Assembly (NCBI GenBank): GCA_001247695.2
Contig: LGRX02029295.1
Location: 1-21,142 of the forward strand
DNA: 21,142 nt
Reading direction: 5' to 3'
Source of the DNA: Cymbomonas tetramitiformis
Lineage: Eukaryota; Chlorophyta; Pyramimonadophyceae; Pyramimonadales; Pyramimonadaceae
The notes under the pieces are model-generated. The model did no database searches. It saw only the letters and a list, made by a program, of their open reading frames with translations, and was not told the origin of the DNA. Position numbers and translations under genes: made by a program. Shown in pieces: positions 1 through 9,619 of the stretch; position 1 is the first letter of the stretch, and every line of letters begins with the position of its first letter.

Positions 1-1675
1 CGTTGTGTGTCTCTTTGGACGGCATAAACTGGGGTTTGAGGGTGAGGTTCTTCGGGTTGTCCCAGAATCGCGCGTCGTTGGGCTTGTCAGCGAGCGCTTC
101 GCATATATATGGGTACAGCATGAGCATGAAGGTTCGCATGCGCCCTTGAAACCTGGCGGGGACTTTTGTTTTTGCTTCTCTGAGGCTGCCCGCACGGGTG
201 CCCCCCTTCGCCACATAAAACCCCTCCTCCACGAAAGGGAGCAGAGGCAGCAGCGTGGTCAGACTAAGCGGAATTTCCTCCTGGTCATTGACTGAGTAGA
301 TCTTCACGCTCTCCTCACCCGTGTCCTGGTCAACGACCGTTCTGTGTCTGCCTTCGAGCGCACTCGGGAAGGGCTTCCGAACCGCGTTCGCAAGTTTGGA
401 GATAACCCCGTGCTGGGTGTTAATCAGGTCCGCCAGCAGCGGTCCAGATCCTGTGAGCGAGACTTGGTGCTCACGTAGCACCGCAAGTTGCCGGGCTGTG
501 CAGCACCTGTCGAGTTCCCCAGTTCTGACCGTACCGTCCACCTGTCCCTGTCTGCGGTTGTAATGATACCTGACCAGCCCCCTCGTGGTGGCACTAAGTT
601 GAGAGGTCTGCTTGACATGAAAGGCCTCACTTTCCCTGAACACCTCCCTCGGCCTTTCTCGAAGGTCTTCCCTGGTGGCTGTGGCCATCTGCAGGGCGCT
701 CGCCACACTTTGTGCGTACGTGGCCAGCAGTGGTGTGTGCCCAAGCCCGTAGGAGGTTTTCGGGAGTGCCGTGTAGCAATTAGCGGTGCCTCTTGGCAGT
801 CCATTAAGGAGCTTGTACGCCCCGCCGATAATCGCGTCTAGGTCCTCAATTTCCTTGGTAGAAAAAATCCCTAAGGGAAGGGCATATCTAAGCTGTCCTA
901 TAATTGCCGAGCGGAGGACCTCCTCTTGCTGTCCGCTCGTCAGAGGGGAGTGGAGGAGCGCCTGTATCCTTTCCCTTGCCTGCAGAAAGGAGGCTTGCTT
1001 TTGGACCGTCCAGTCCCCCGAGAGGGCCACTTGTATCCCAAGGTACTTGTATGGGTCATCCGGGTGGAGGTACGGGAATCCATGCTTGCCTACCCTGGGG
1101 GTACGCATGGTGACATCCTCGTATGTCTCCTCAGGGATTGGAGACCCTTTTTCGTCCGTTCCCGTGATTCCGCATTTGGTCTTGTTGATTCGAAGTCCAC
1201 TCCAATTGGAGTAGAGCTCCAGCTTCCTGACTTGCACTGCCAGTTGCGTTGCCGACTCCGCGATCAGGGCGAGATCGTCCACGTATGCCGCCGAGGAAGT
1301 GCGAATTGGTTTGTCCGAATCCGTGAGGCGGTGCAGATACCCCTTGTTGCCCGCCTTGAGCCAGCGTAGTAGGGGTTCCAAATAGAGAATAAAGAGCAGG
1401 GGGCTCAGCGAGTCTCCCTGCACTAGTCCCCTTTTGACCATGAGGGGCTCCGAGCTGTAGTGCTCTATCTTTGAGGCCATCCTAAAGGGTGACCTGTGTG
1501 CCTCCCCCCCGTAGAGGTCTGCCACCACTCTGACCGCGTCCTCCGGGATCCCCAGGTACTTCATGGTGTGCTGGAGTCTGTCATGCTCCACCGACCCGTA
1601 GGCGTTCTCGAAGTCCACGTAGAGAACATGCAGTTGGCTGTGGGACAGTTTGCTGTCCTCGATAACATGCTGCAG
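1..1675 (-). pseudogene. LINE ORF2 continuation: catalytic core, thumb and C-terminal part of reverse transcriptase after an in-frame TGA
   Basis: Reading on from the TGA in the same minus-strand frame gives about 558 codons with no further stop, running off the window. RT motifs appear in order: VDFENAYGSVEHDRL (motif A Asp), GLVQGDSLSPLLFILYLEP (motif B), AAYVDDLALIAES (motif C, YVDD at 1285-1274), LRINKTKCGI (motif D) and YKYLGIQV (motif E). A helical C-terminal region follows with no CCHC knuckle or RNase H motif visible before the edge. Since the frame and all motifs are intact, this was recently one protein with the upstream ORF. The stop is TGA where related RTs often have a charged residue after QLL; a CGA-to-TGA change would explain it. 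It could be a dead copy, a read-through stop or a recoded codon. Confidence 0.85.
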
Positions 1676-4600
1676 TCAAAGGAGCTGGTTGATCGTGCTT
1701 CTGTGTTTCCTAGAACCCATCTGCTCTTGGCTGTGGATACTGTTTACCTCGCAGAACGTGGATAGAACATCCGTGACCATTGCCGTATAAAGCTTGAGAA
1801 TTGTGCGGAGGAGCCCTATGGGCCTGTAGTTGGAAAACACAGAGGTGTCCCCTTTCTTATGTAGGTAGACAAAGGTGCCCAACTTCCAAGTGCCTGGGGT
1901 TATCCCCGCTTTCCACATCGCCCTCATGAGCGAGAAGAGAAATTCGTGGAATTCCTCCGGCATAGCCTTGAGGATTTCATTTGGTACCGCATCCGGGCCG
2001 GCTGCCTTCCCGTTGGGGAGCCGTTTGACAATTTGTCTGTAGAGTTCAATAGTGAGCCTGCTCCCCAGCTCCGTCTTCCTCGGTCTTTGCCCCGGTTTCA
2101 TGCTATCCGGGGCGTCCGCCGCCAACCATGGCATCTCTTCGTCCAGTTGGTCCGTCCTGGGGTGTTCGAAGCAATATGGGTCCGAGTGGGCCATGTGCCC
2201 CGAAAAGGCCTCCGCGGTGGCCACCGCCCCGACTGCCATTTTGTTGTTCCTGTCCCATATCCCCAAGGTTCTGCCCTTCGGGAGTGCGTCGCGGTCTCTG
2301 AAGACGAACCTGTGGGCTGACTTTTTCATGCGATAGTAGTTACTACGGAATTTCTGGACAAATGTCTCCCAGGTTTCGGCTTTGTGGTCTTTGATAACGG
2401 ACTTGGCTTCCTGCCTGAACCTGCGCATCTCAGACTCCGCCCACCAGTGGGGGTCTTCCGGCTCCGCACACGTGCCAGGTCTGCCCTTCGCCGTGTCCCG
2501 TGGCTCCGCCATGGCTTCCTCTAGCAGTGCCGCGCTGGGGGTTTCCCCTGTTGCCCTCTCTATCGCAAGCATCTCCTGTAGGACCGCCGCTGCCTTCAGC
2601 GCTTTATCACGCTTCCTGAATTTAGCTTTTGGTAATCTGACCCCTGTGTTGGGGTCCCTGGTGACCTTGGGCTTGCACCTGACGGTTTCAAGGGGGATCT
2701 CCACGGCCCGCATGGCTTGCTGAAGGACCCCATCAACTGCCTTCCCGGCCTCATCAATTCTTTCCCTGGCGTCCGGGCTTCCCCTTTCCGCCGCGTCGAC
2801 TGCGTTTTCGATCACTGTCTTGAATTCATTTTCCCTGAGACTCGGTTGGAGCGCCGAATCTATTGCCGCCTTCATTGAGCGTTGCAAGGCTTTGGAGATC
2901 GGGAATTGATATTTCGTGATCGGGTCGGGTTTCGCCTGTTCTTCCACTATCGGTGTGGTCGTGTGAAGCTTCCACAGCGGCACCGCCGCCACTGCCGCTT
3001 GGTGGTCGCTGCAGTGCCTGTGTGCCCTGGTGTCGATCGGGTGCTGTTCGTCAGCGATCCTCTGAAGCTCTTCTGACGCTAACCACCCATCGATTTTGTG
3101 GTCCCCAAACGTGGGTCCTTGCGGGCAGCTGATCTCTGTAAGGCCCGCCCGGTCAGACATCCCTCTCCATGCACGGTGTTCTATCCCGTCTTGCTCTCTG
3201 GGGATCTCCGCGACGTTGAAGTCTCCCCCCACCACCATGTGCTCCCCCTTCCTGGAAGCCGCTGCGGCCTCTCGGGCTATGTAGTCACGGATACACGTCC
3301 TGACCACCGCTTCTTCCGGGTGGGGAGGGTTGTAGACACCGAGCACGTGCACCTTCACGCCGCTTGGCAGCGTAATAACTACATGCTGTAAATACCCTTT
3401 CGCGCATCTGGGGACTTCACGGTTAGCGCGCACGTCCGTCCTGTCGTAGGGGCGTCTGAGGGCTAGGACCACCCCCCCTCTGTACGAAGTACCATCCGCC
3501 CCCCTCCTCTGGGTTCCATGGCACGGCGCTGAGTGCCAGGCGCTGTAACCCAGCCCTTGGAGTTTTTTGGGTCCCGTGGGGCCCGCCGCCTTTGTTTCTG
3601 TGAGAACCAGCACGTCCGGCTGGTGTTCCTCGCAACTCCTGGCGAGGTCATAGTACGCGTGGTCGCTTCCTCTGATATTCCAGGTCATCAGGGACAGTCT
3701 ACCTTCCTCCCCCACATCTGGTGGGGGCGTTTGATTCTCTTTATCGCTGTGGTGATTTGGTTCGTTTTTAGATTCTCGTGCACTATTGCCCCAGCAGCCA
3801 AGTACGGTCTTTGCGCCTGCCCTATGCTGTCTCTTCTGTTGAGCTGGCGCCTGTCCGCTTCCCGTCACTTGTTGTAGTGGCCTGAGCACTGCCCTTTTGC
3901 CGGGTACTCTACTACTCCCGCTCCGGGTGCCGGCCTGGCATTCCGCGTGTTCCTCCTGCTTGGTGGCGATTTGCATGACGATTCTGTGTTGTTTTGCCAC
4001 CCTATTGTTTGTCGTTTTCCCAGTGCCCCCAGCGGCTCTGTGCGCCGCCCTTGGCCAGGTTGACTTCTCTGGGGATTTCGTCCAGTCGCACCATGCTGCC
4101 GCCATCACCGCGACCCAGACCCCACACTGAAAGTCATCGTACTGAGTACGGAGTTTGGTGCACGTGATTTCGGTAGGGACCCCCTGCCTTGTCCTGCTCT
4201 CTGCCCACTTTCGGGTGGCGTCCAGCAGCTCAGCATGCCCCCTCGCTCCTTCCCGTGGGTTGGGTCCGTAGGAGTCAAAGAGGTGCACGTGGGTGCCCCC
4301 CCCTTCCCCGGCCTGTTGGTCAAAGAAGAGGGCCCTCCAGTGCTCTCCGTCACACAGCGGCTGGTACGCGAACCTCCCGTTCGCGAGTAGGCCATCGATC
4401 CCATCTCTGGCCATAAGTTTGGAGAGGAACTTGTGCTGGTTCATCTCCTCCGGCGGAGCCGGGTCAATTGTGTGAAGGTACCGGCTGAGTTGCACATCCG
4501 ATACACGTCCCTCCACCGTGTAGAGGCCCCCCTCCTCTTGGGGGTTCGCGCCCCGTGTCTGGTTCCTTGGGGGGGGGGCGCTTTTCACCCCCCCCACCGC

Positions 4601-4777
4601 TAAGGGGGGGGGTGGAGGGTTGATCTTCCCCTCCTCTGCGAGACTTCCTGTTCTTGTCCCTATCTTCGAGCTCTTTCCTGACTTTCCGCAGCATGCCGAC
4701 CGGAACAAAAACACAGTTGCTGTTCCTCCCCGCAAAATTCCTGCGGAGGGAGGTCCTCCCTGCAGCGCTATTGACAT
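1676..4777 (-). CDS. LINE ORF2: Ulp1/C48-like protease, APE endonuclease, N-terminal half of reverse transcriptase
   Basis: There are 1,033 codons from an ATG at 4777 to a TGA at 1678-1676. Residues 85-235 form a Ulp1/C48-like cysteine protease: GEHWRAL gives His146, LFDSYGP gives Asp168, and TQYDDFQCGVW gives Gln212 and Cys218, the 6-residue Gln-Cys spacing of Ulp1. A Lys/Gln/Pro-rich linker follows. Residues 361-600 are an APE/exo-endo-phosphatase endonuclease with MTWNIRG, VLTETKA, LGVYNPP, GGDFNV and CSDHQA, so its active site looks complete; it would nick target DNA for target-primed reverse transcription. From about residue 905 the RT begins, with NGKAAGPDAVPNEIL and SNYRPIGLL. The stop falls inside the RT, and the same frame continues to base 1. 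The ORF overlaps ORF1 by 314 bases in a +1 relation, so translation may need frameshifting or reinitiation at ATG 4777. Confidence 0.9.
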   Translation of the reverse strand: MSIALQGGPPSAGILRGGTATVFLFRSACCGKSGKSSKIGTRTGSLAEEGKINPPPPPLAVGGVKSAPPPRNQTRGANPQEEGGLYTVEGRVSDVQLSRYLHTIDPAPPEEMNQHKFLSKLMARDGIDGLLANGRFAYQPLCDGEHWRALFFDQQAGEGGGTHVHLFDSYGPNPREGARGHAELLDATRKWAESRTRQGVPTEITCTKLRTQYDDFQCGVWVAVMAAAWCDWTKSPEKSTWPRAAHRAAGGTGKTTNNRVAKQHRIVMQIATKQEEHAECQAGTRSGSSRVPGKRAVLRPLQQVTGSGQAPAQQKRQHRAGAKTVLGCWGNSARESKNEPNHHSDKENQTPPPDVGEEGRLSLMTWNIRGSDHAYYDLARSCEEHQPDVLVLTETKAAGPTGPKKLQGLGYSAWHSAPCHGTQRRGADGTSYRGGVVLALRRPYDRTDVRANREVPRCAKGYLQHVVITLPSGVKVHVLGVYNPPHPEEAVVRTCIRDYIAREAAAASRKGEHMVVGGDFNVAEIPREQDGIEHRAWRGMSDRAGLTEISCPQGPTFGDHKIDGWLASEELQRIADEQHPIDTRAHRHCSDHQAAVAAVPLWKLHTTTPIVEEQAKPDPITKYQFPISKALQRSMKAAIDSALQPSLRENEFKTVIENAVDAAERGSPDARERIDEAGKAVDGVLQQAMRAVEIPLETVRCKPKVTRDPNTGVRLPKAKFRKRDKALKAAAVLQEMLAIERATGETPSAALLEEAMAEPRDTAKGRPGTCAEPEDPHWWAESEMRRFRQEAKSVIKDHKAETWETFVQKFRSNYYRMKKSAHRFVFRDRDALPKGRTLGIWDRNNKMAVGAVATAEAFSGHMAHSDPYCFEHPRTDQLDEEMPWLAADAPDSMKPGQRPRKTELGSRLTIELYRQIVKRLPNGKAAGPDAVPNEILKAMPEEFHEFLFSLMRAMWKAGITPGTWKLGTFVYLHKKGDTSVFSNYRPIGLLRTILKLYTAMVTDVLSTFCEVNSIHSQEQMGSRKHRSTINQLL

Positions 4778-7700
4778 AGAAGAGGCTTCCCCCGTCCATC
4801 GCCTCTCTCCAATACCATTTCCCCCTCTTGTGCATCCAGGGTGTGTTCTTCCTTTGATTCCTCCAAACCCAGACTTCTGGGCCTTGATGTGAGTACACAG
4901 TCCCCCCTGGGGCAGAGTCTTTTAGTTGCGTTCGTGTTATTAAGATTCTGATCCCGCGGTGGGTAATAACCAAGATTCCCATCGTTACGAGGCATGCGGA
5001 AATAAGTAATGTGTGCTGCCGGTCCATCACGAGTTTAAAGCGTCCCGGGAGCGCGAGACTCGGTGACAAGAAGTGCAGCATTATGCCAAATTTTTCGAAC
5101 TCTCCTTCCCTTGGGTGGTCCCCCTCTGTTATCAGATCGGGGGTGTGATTACAAGAGGCTGTTAATACAAATAAGCAATAGGTTTCATTGTTCTGCAGGT
5201 ATTTATCATATGTCCTATTGCCACTGCTTCTCCCTGGCCAGCGCGTGCCGGGAGGAGTCATCTTGTGCCCCCTCCAGGCTGTGCCTCCACTAGGTGTGCT
5301 CTCCTGCCTGCATTCTGCATCTCCGTCTACCCTCGTCCGGTGCCTGGTCTCGGCCCATCGTCTCGCATCAAATTCTGTGTGCCTGTGGAGGGGTTGCATT
5401 ATACTGGTCAGATCACCATCTTGGCAAGATGGCCAGGCATTCAGAACTGGCAAGGGAGCACTGACCTGAGCCCTGAGCTCGTCGAGGCGCTTTAGTGCCG
5501 CCCTGCCGTCAGGGTTGTCGAACTCCTGTGGAATTGCGGGGCCTGTCTCGGGCCTCCCATACTGCCGAGGGTCCTTGCCCAGGGCCTCTGCCAGGGGCCT
5601 CGGCTGGGCAGTGGGCTGGGCGGTCGGCTGTTGCTGGAGCTGTGTGCCCCACTGTGGGTACAGCCCCTGCGCCGGGTGCGAATATTGGGCCTGTGGCGGC
5701 CCCAATGGCACCTGGTGCGGCAGCTGCAGCGGGGCTGCCGGAGGGGGCTGCAGCTGCTGGGGCTGTTGCTGTTGGCCCAGGTAGCTCTGCCCCCCTTGAG
5801 GCATCAGCTGGACCCCGTGCTGCAGCAGCCCCGTGACCTGCCCAGACAGCTGGGTGATCGCTGACATCTGCCTGTCCGAGGCTTGCACCTGCTGGCTTAC
5901 CACCTCGGTGAGAGCCTTCACGGAGTCGGCCAGCGACGCTAGTTCGCCGCCCGCCCGAGGAGCCTGCGCTGCTGGCGGCTCCGGTGGTAGCTGCCTGCCG
6001 TACCCCTGGTCCTGCGCAAACAGCTGGGTCGGCTGTACCTGACCGTAGTATGAGCCTTTGGCTCCTTTGCCCTGCCCCTTTCCCGCGTATCTGGGCCTCT
6101 GTCTCGGGGGCTGCTGTGGGCTTCGTTGGGTCATCCACCTGGACCTCGGGCTGCAGGCGATGTGAAACTTTACGTTCCCGATGTGGAAGAACATACGGTT
6201 CGTGGTGCGATGCGAGACTGCCTCGTATGTGGCAGCCTCCACCGTTACCCAGTACCTGCAGGCCTCCCTGCTGTCCCTGTCCGGGAGCGGTTGGGCGAGA
6301 GTGATGAGTTCCCCCACCCCCCTTTCTGATGGGGGGGAGGGAACCGGAAATACCTCCATGCCTGTCTGCGACCGCAGCTCCCGCTTCGCTGCAGAGAGGA
6401 CCTGTTCCACCCTGTCTGCAGAGTGCCAGTGTCTGCCCTCCGGTGGCCTGGCAACCACCTCCAGTTCCCACTCCTGGAACTTTGTGATATCTGCGGTGGA
6501 GGAGTATTTGTGCACTGTGACTGGGTGCCCATAGAACTCATATGGGAGACCCAGCCGCAGTGCCCTGTCAGCCTCGTCCACTCGCGAGAACACCACAATG
6601 GCGACGTCCAGTGCTGTCGCCCTGGCCTCCTCCCAGTGTGGCCTTCCCTTACCGATGTAAACAATGTTTCGGGCTCCCCCCTCGAGCACCACTCCCGCCG
6701 AGATGCTGTTGGCCACTTCGGCCACACCCTGCCCAACCAGCCCGACGGACTGCAGGATGACCGTGCGGTCGGCTGGGAGCGAGTCCCTGTCCTGCTTCAT
6801 CGGGCACCTGTGCACGTCCCTGGCGCCACTGGCTTTGGGGGTGCCCACTGCCCCGTGCTTCCAGCGGTCGGCATAGCCCCACGGAGGTGGCTCCAGTGGC
6901 ACCGCCGGGGCACACCGTTCGTCTACCAGGGCAATGGCTGCGTGAAGCGGGTCAATGAATGTCGCCCTCAGGGTGCCCTGCCAAGGGGACGTGACGCTGA
7001 TATCCCCCTTGGCGGGGCAGCGGCCTGTGTTCCACAGTCTTTCCTGGAGTTCCGCCAGGAGTAGCTGTTGGAACCTGCGAGTGTCCCCGTCTCCCGTGTG
7101 CGCCAGACAGGTGTAGTCAATGGCTGGGGGCACTGTCATGTTCCACACGGAGTCGTACTGCCCCCCTGGAGCGCCTCCTGTGCCGAAGATGGTGTGCAGT
7201 GGTTCCCCTGCCGGGTGTTCAAAGAGGTCTTGTGCGGTCAGGGCCCCCGCTGCGGGAGTTTGCCCAGGGTGCACCTGTCCCTGTAGCTTCTCCCCCGCTT
7301 CCGCGAGATGGGCCCAGAGAAGCCCTGCTTTGAGCAGCACAGGTGCCTGTGAAATATATTCCACCACCTCTGTCGTCAATGGGAACAGCCCCGTGGGCAC
7401 GGGCGCCGTCTGGGGAAGTTCCTGTGGTGGCGCTGCTTCATGTCCCGCCGCCTGCCTTGGGTCCCGCTCAGCGAGTCCCGGTTCAACTTCCATTTCCTGC
7501 GGATCGTGGTGGTAGTGTGCTTCCCCCCCCCCGTCCTCAGGTGTCTGGCCCGCGTTTCCTCCCCTTGATGTTCCCTTCCAGGGGAGAGGCTCATATCCCC
7601 TAGGAAAGGTGCGGAACCTCAACAGGGATGTGTCGTTGGTCAGAGTTCTTCTCGTGAGGAGCTCCCTGTCCGGGACTCTCGGGACCACTTCCTTCCCTGT

Positions 7701-7889
7701 AAACAGCTCGTCAATAATGACCTGTCGTCCTGAAATGCACGGCACCCTAGCAGTTGGGATGCTCCGGGTGGGGTGTAGTCCGCTGTCGCGGAAGTTCACC
7801 TGACTCTCCCCCGTCCTCTGTAGCTTGGGCCCTGGTTCTTCGGTCTCTTGCTCGCTGACTGCCGAAATTTCTCCAGTTGCAGACGCCAT
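4464..7889 (-). CDS. LINE ORF1 (gag-like): RRM-like block, coiled coil, Gln-rich region, membrane-like segment
   Basis: There are 1,141 codons from the ATG at 7889, which I chose because the context is good (A at -3, G at +4) and natural-looking protein starts there; the frame itself is open much further upstream. Residues 406-462 resemble an RRM (NIVYIG, then DVAIVVFSRVDEADRALRLG). Residues 583-615 are basic and Gln/Gly-rich, which suits RNA binding. Residues 648-692 have heptad-like Leu/Val spacing, a probable coiled coil for multimerisation. Residues 695-765 are Gln/Pro-rich. Residues 958-985 are hydrophobic (LLISACLVTMGILVI) and could be a membrane segment. The C-terminus becomes Gly/Pro/Arg-rich across homopolymer runs and ends inside ORF2. 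By analogy with LINE ORF1 proteins it would coat element RNA; the RRM call is by eye. Residues beyond about 810 look less typical of a gag protein. Confidence 0.7.
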   Translation of the reverse strand: MASATGEISAVSEQETEEPGPKLQRTGESQVNFRDSGLHPTRSIPTARVPCISGRQVIIDELFTGKEVVPRVPDRELLTRRTLTNDTSLLRFRTFPRGYEPLPWKGTSRGGNAGQTPEDGGGEAHYHHDPQEMEVEPGLAERDPRQAAGHEAAPPQELPQTAPVPTGLFPLTTEVVEYISQAPVLLKAGLLWAHLAEAGEKLQGQVHPGQTPAAGALTAQDLFEHPAGEPLHTIFGTGGAPGGQYDSVWNMTVPPAIDYTCLAHTGDGDTRRFQQLLLAELQERLWNTGRCPAKGDISVTSPWQGTLRATFIDPLHAAIALVDERCAPAVPLEPPPWGYADRWKHGAVGTPKASGARDVHRCPMKQDRDSLPADRTVILQSVGLVGQGVAEVANSISAGVVLEGGARNIVYIGKGRPHWEEARATALDVAIVVFSRVDEADRALRLGLPYEFYGHPVTVHKYSSTADITKFQEWELEVVARPPEGRHWHSADRVEQVLSAAKRELRSQTGMEVFPVPSPPSERGVGELITLAQPLPDRDSREACRYWVTVEAATYEAVSHRTTNRMFFHIGNVKFHIACSPRSRWMTQRSPQQPPRQRPRYAGKGQGKGAKGSYYGQVQPTQLFAQDQGYGRQLPPEPPAAQAPRAGGELASLADSVKALTEVVSQQVQASDRQMSAITQLSGQVTGLLQHGVQLMPQGGQSYLGQQQQPQQLQPPPAAPLQLPHQVPLGPPQAQYSHPAQGLYPQWGTQLQQQPTAQPTAQPRPLAEALGKDPRQYGRPETGPAIPQEFDNPDGRAALKRLDELRAQVSAPLPVLNAWPSCQDGDLTSIMQPLHRHTEFDARRWAETRHRTRVDGDAECRQESTPSGGTAWRGHKMTPPGTRWPGRSSGNRTYDKYLQNNETYCLFVLTASCNHTPDLITEGDHPREGEFEKFGIMLHFLSPSLALPGRFKLVMDRQHTLLISACLVTMGILVITHRGIRILITRTQLKDSAPGGTVYSHQGPEVWVWRNQRKNTPWMHKRGKWYWREAMDGGSLFYVNSAAGRTSLRRNFAGRNSNCVFVPVGMLRKVRKELEDRDKNRKSRRGGEDQPSTPPLSGGGGEKRPPPKEPDTGREPPRGGGPLHGGGTCIGCATQPVPSHN
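4569..4612 (-). other. Homopolymer/hairpin junction where ORF1 frame meets ORF2 frame
   Basis: On the minus strand this reads C9, a short spacer, G8, a short spacer, then C10. The C9 and G8 runs can pair as a GC hairpin just upstream of the C10 run. Natural-looking protein switches here from the ORF1 frame to the ORF2 frame, which needs a net +1 (or -2) shift. The site could be a frameshift signal, or simply an indel-prone spot in the genome or the assembly. Confidence 0.5.
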
Positions 7890-9619
7890 TATATTATCGC
7901 CGAAAGTTTGCCGCGCCAGGGAGTGAGGATGTTTTCGAATTTGAAGTGCCCAGTTTGTAGGGCTCGCAGCCCGTGCGTAGTGCGCGGAAGAGTGTCGTCC
8001 CTTTTCGCGTCGGTTCACGTGGCAACCGTCACCTTCGCTGTCACTCTTCTGATCATGAGGAGAGCGTAGTGAGTTCTTGCATCGGATCGAAGGGTCAGAT
8101 TTTGTTCCGCCATCTGCGCTGGTAAGATCCACGGTGCCCCTTTGTTCTACATGCGCCGTTCGCCGTTGCGGTTCACTGGGCCCGTGATAGGGGTGTCGGA
8201 GAGTCCGAATCTTTTTCTCCAGACCCCTTGAATCCTTGGGCCTTTGGGTTAGCATTGGTGCCCTTCCCTCAGGTGTCGCGGGGCGAGGTTCGTGCGCGGC
8301 ACAGGCGGGCCCCATTCCCCCGTGCCGGACTCCTATGTGAGCGCTCGGGGTCTTAACCCCCTCAGTTTCCGTCCCCTGGGCGTGGGCGCGCCCTGCGGTA
8401 CCGTCATTTGCGCTGGTCCTTCGGGTTTCTCCCCTCGGCCGTCTCATTAGTGGGGGTATTTTCTCGTAGCACAGTGTCTTCCTCCTGGGCTCACGGAGGA
8501 GTTCCGCGAGTCTCGGAGTTTTTTCCTGTGGCCCCACTAATCCCAGCGGTGTCCTCGTGATCCCCCTGCCCTGGGGGACAACGTAACTTGCCCCTGTTTT
8601 TGTGGGTGTCTGTTGTTCCTGGCCCGCACTCGCGAACGACTTGCCCTCCGGGGCTTCACTGTTCGTCCGGGACCGCTTGTCCCCCGTGGCTTCGCTTGTT
8701 AAGTTTTGCGATCGCCGCGGGGTATCCCCCACTCTTGGTTTGGTGCGCAGGATATTCGTGTGCAGGTCTTGCAAGTCCCTTGGGCACCCCTCTCGGGCAG
8801 CATGCTCTCGCGGACAACATGGCTTCCTCTCGGGTGCCAGTCGAATTCGCCTGCTGCCTGTCCGGTCGGGTGTGTATTCCCTTAAGCTCACGTAGCTCTC
8901 CCGGGGGGATTCATTATCTCCCGGATACTGCACGGGGCATCCTTCCCCGGCTTCATGCGGGTCGAACTGCCCCTTCTCAGCTCCGGGCCATCCCGTGCTC
9001 GCGACATGTCGTTTTTGGGCCTGCCCACCTGTCCATGACCGTACGGTGGGCTTGGAGGTCATCACTTCGGTCGACCCCCCGTTGGAACATTGGGCTGAAT
9101 ACGGGTTTGTCCTGTCCCTTTTGGCGGTCCAATACGAGAGTTCGTCCCCCATTGGGACTCCTGGTTCCCTGGACCTCTGGCTGTCTGCCTTAGTAGCGTT
9201 GTTATAATCGCACCCAGTATGCTTGCGCATGCACGATTCTCTGACTCTCGAGGGGGGCGTGTATCTTGGTTGCCGTATCGCCTGCCTTTCGTGAGGATCG
9301 GTTGTACCGTCGGTGTTGTCCGTTACTCGGAATATTTCTCTCTTCTGGTTGATACATAAGGAAGGCGTGTATCTATTATCTCGATAAGGATCCCCTCCTT
9401 GCTGGTGGGCTTTGTGAGTGTGATTAATAGTGCTGCCCCTCCTCACGGGGGGAGGGGAGTTATCGCGATAATCGGTAGCGTGGCTGGCATTAGCCCTCCC
9501 CTCCCCGGGGGGACAATACCCGTTCAAAGCATTCCTCGCCCATGAAGGGGCTCTGCTGTCGGGGGTTGCGGGATTGCGGGGGTGCGTTCCCCTGTCTACG
9601 GTAGGTATTCTGGATTTGG

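Noticed and set aside
488..841. Plus-strand ORFs across 1-4400 (also 786-1214 and 926-1369)
   Set aside because: They lie antisense to the RT and endonuclease frames, whose motifs are unmistakable.
8588..9193. Plus-strand ORF of 201 codons
   Set aside because: Composition is Cys/Ser/Pro/Trp-rich without motif, and it is antisense to the stop-free leader frame.
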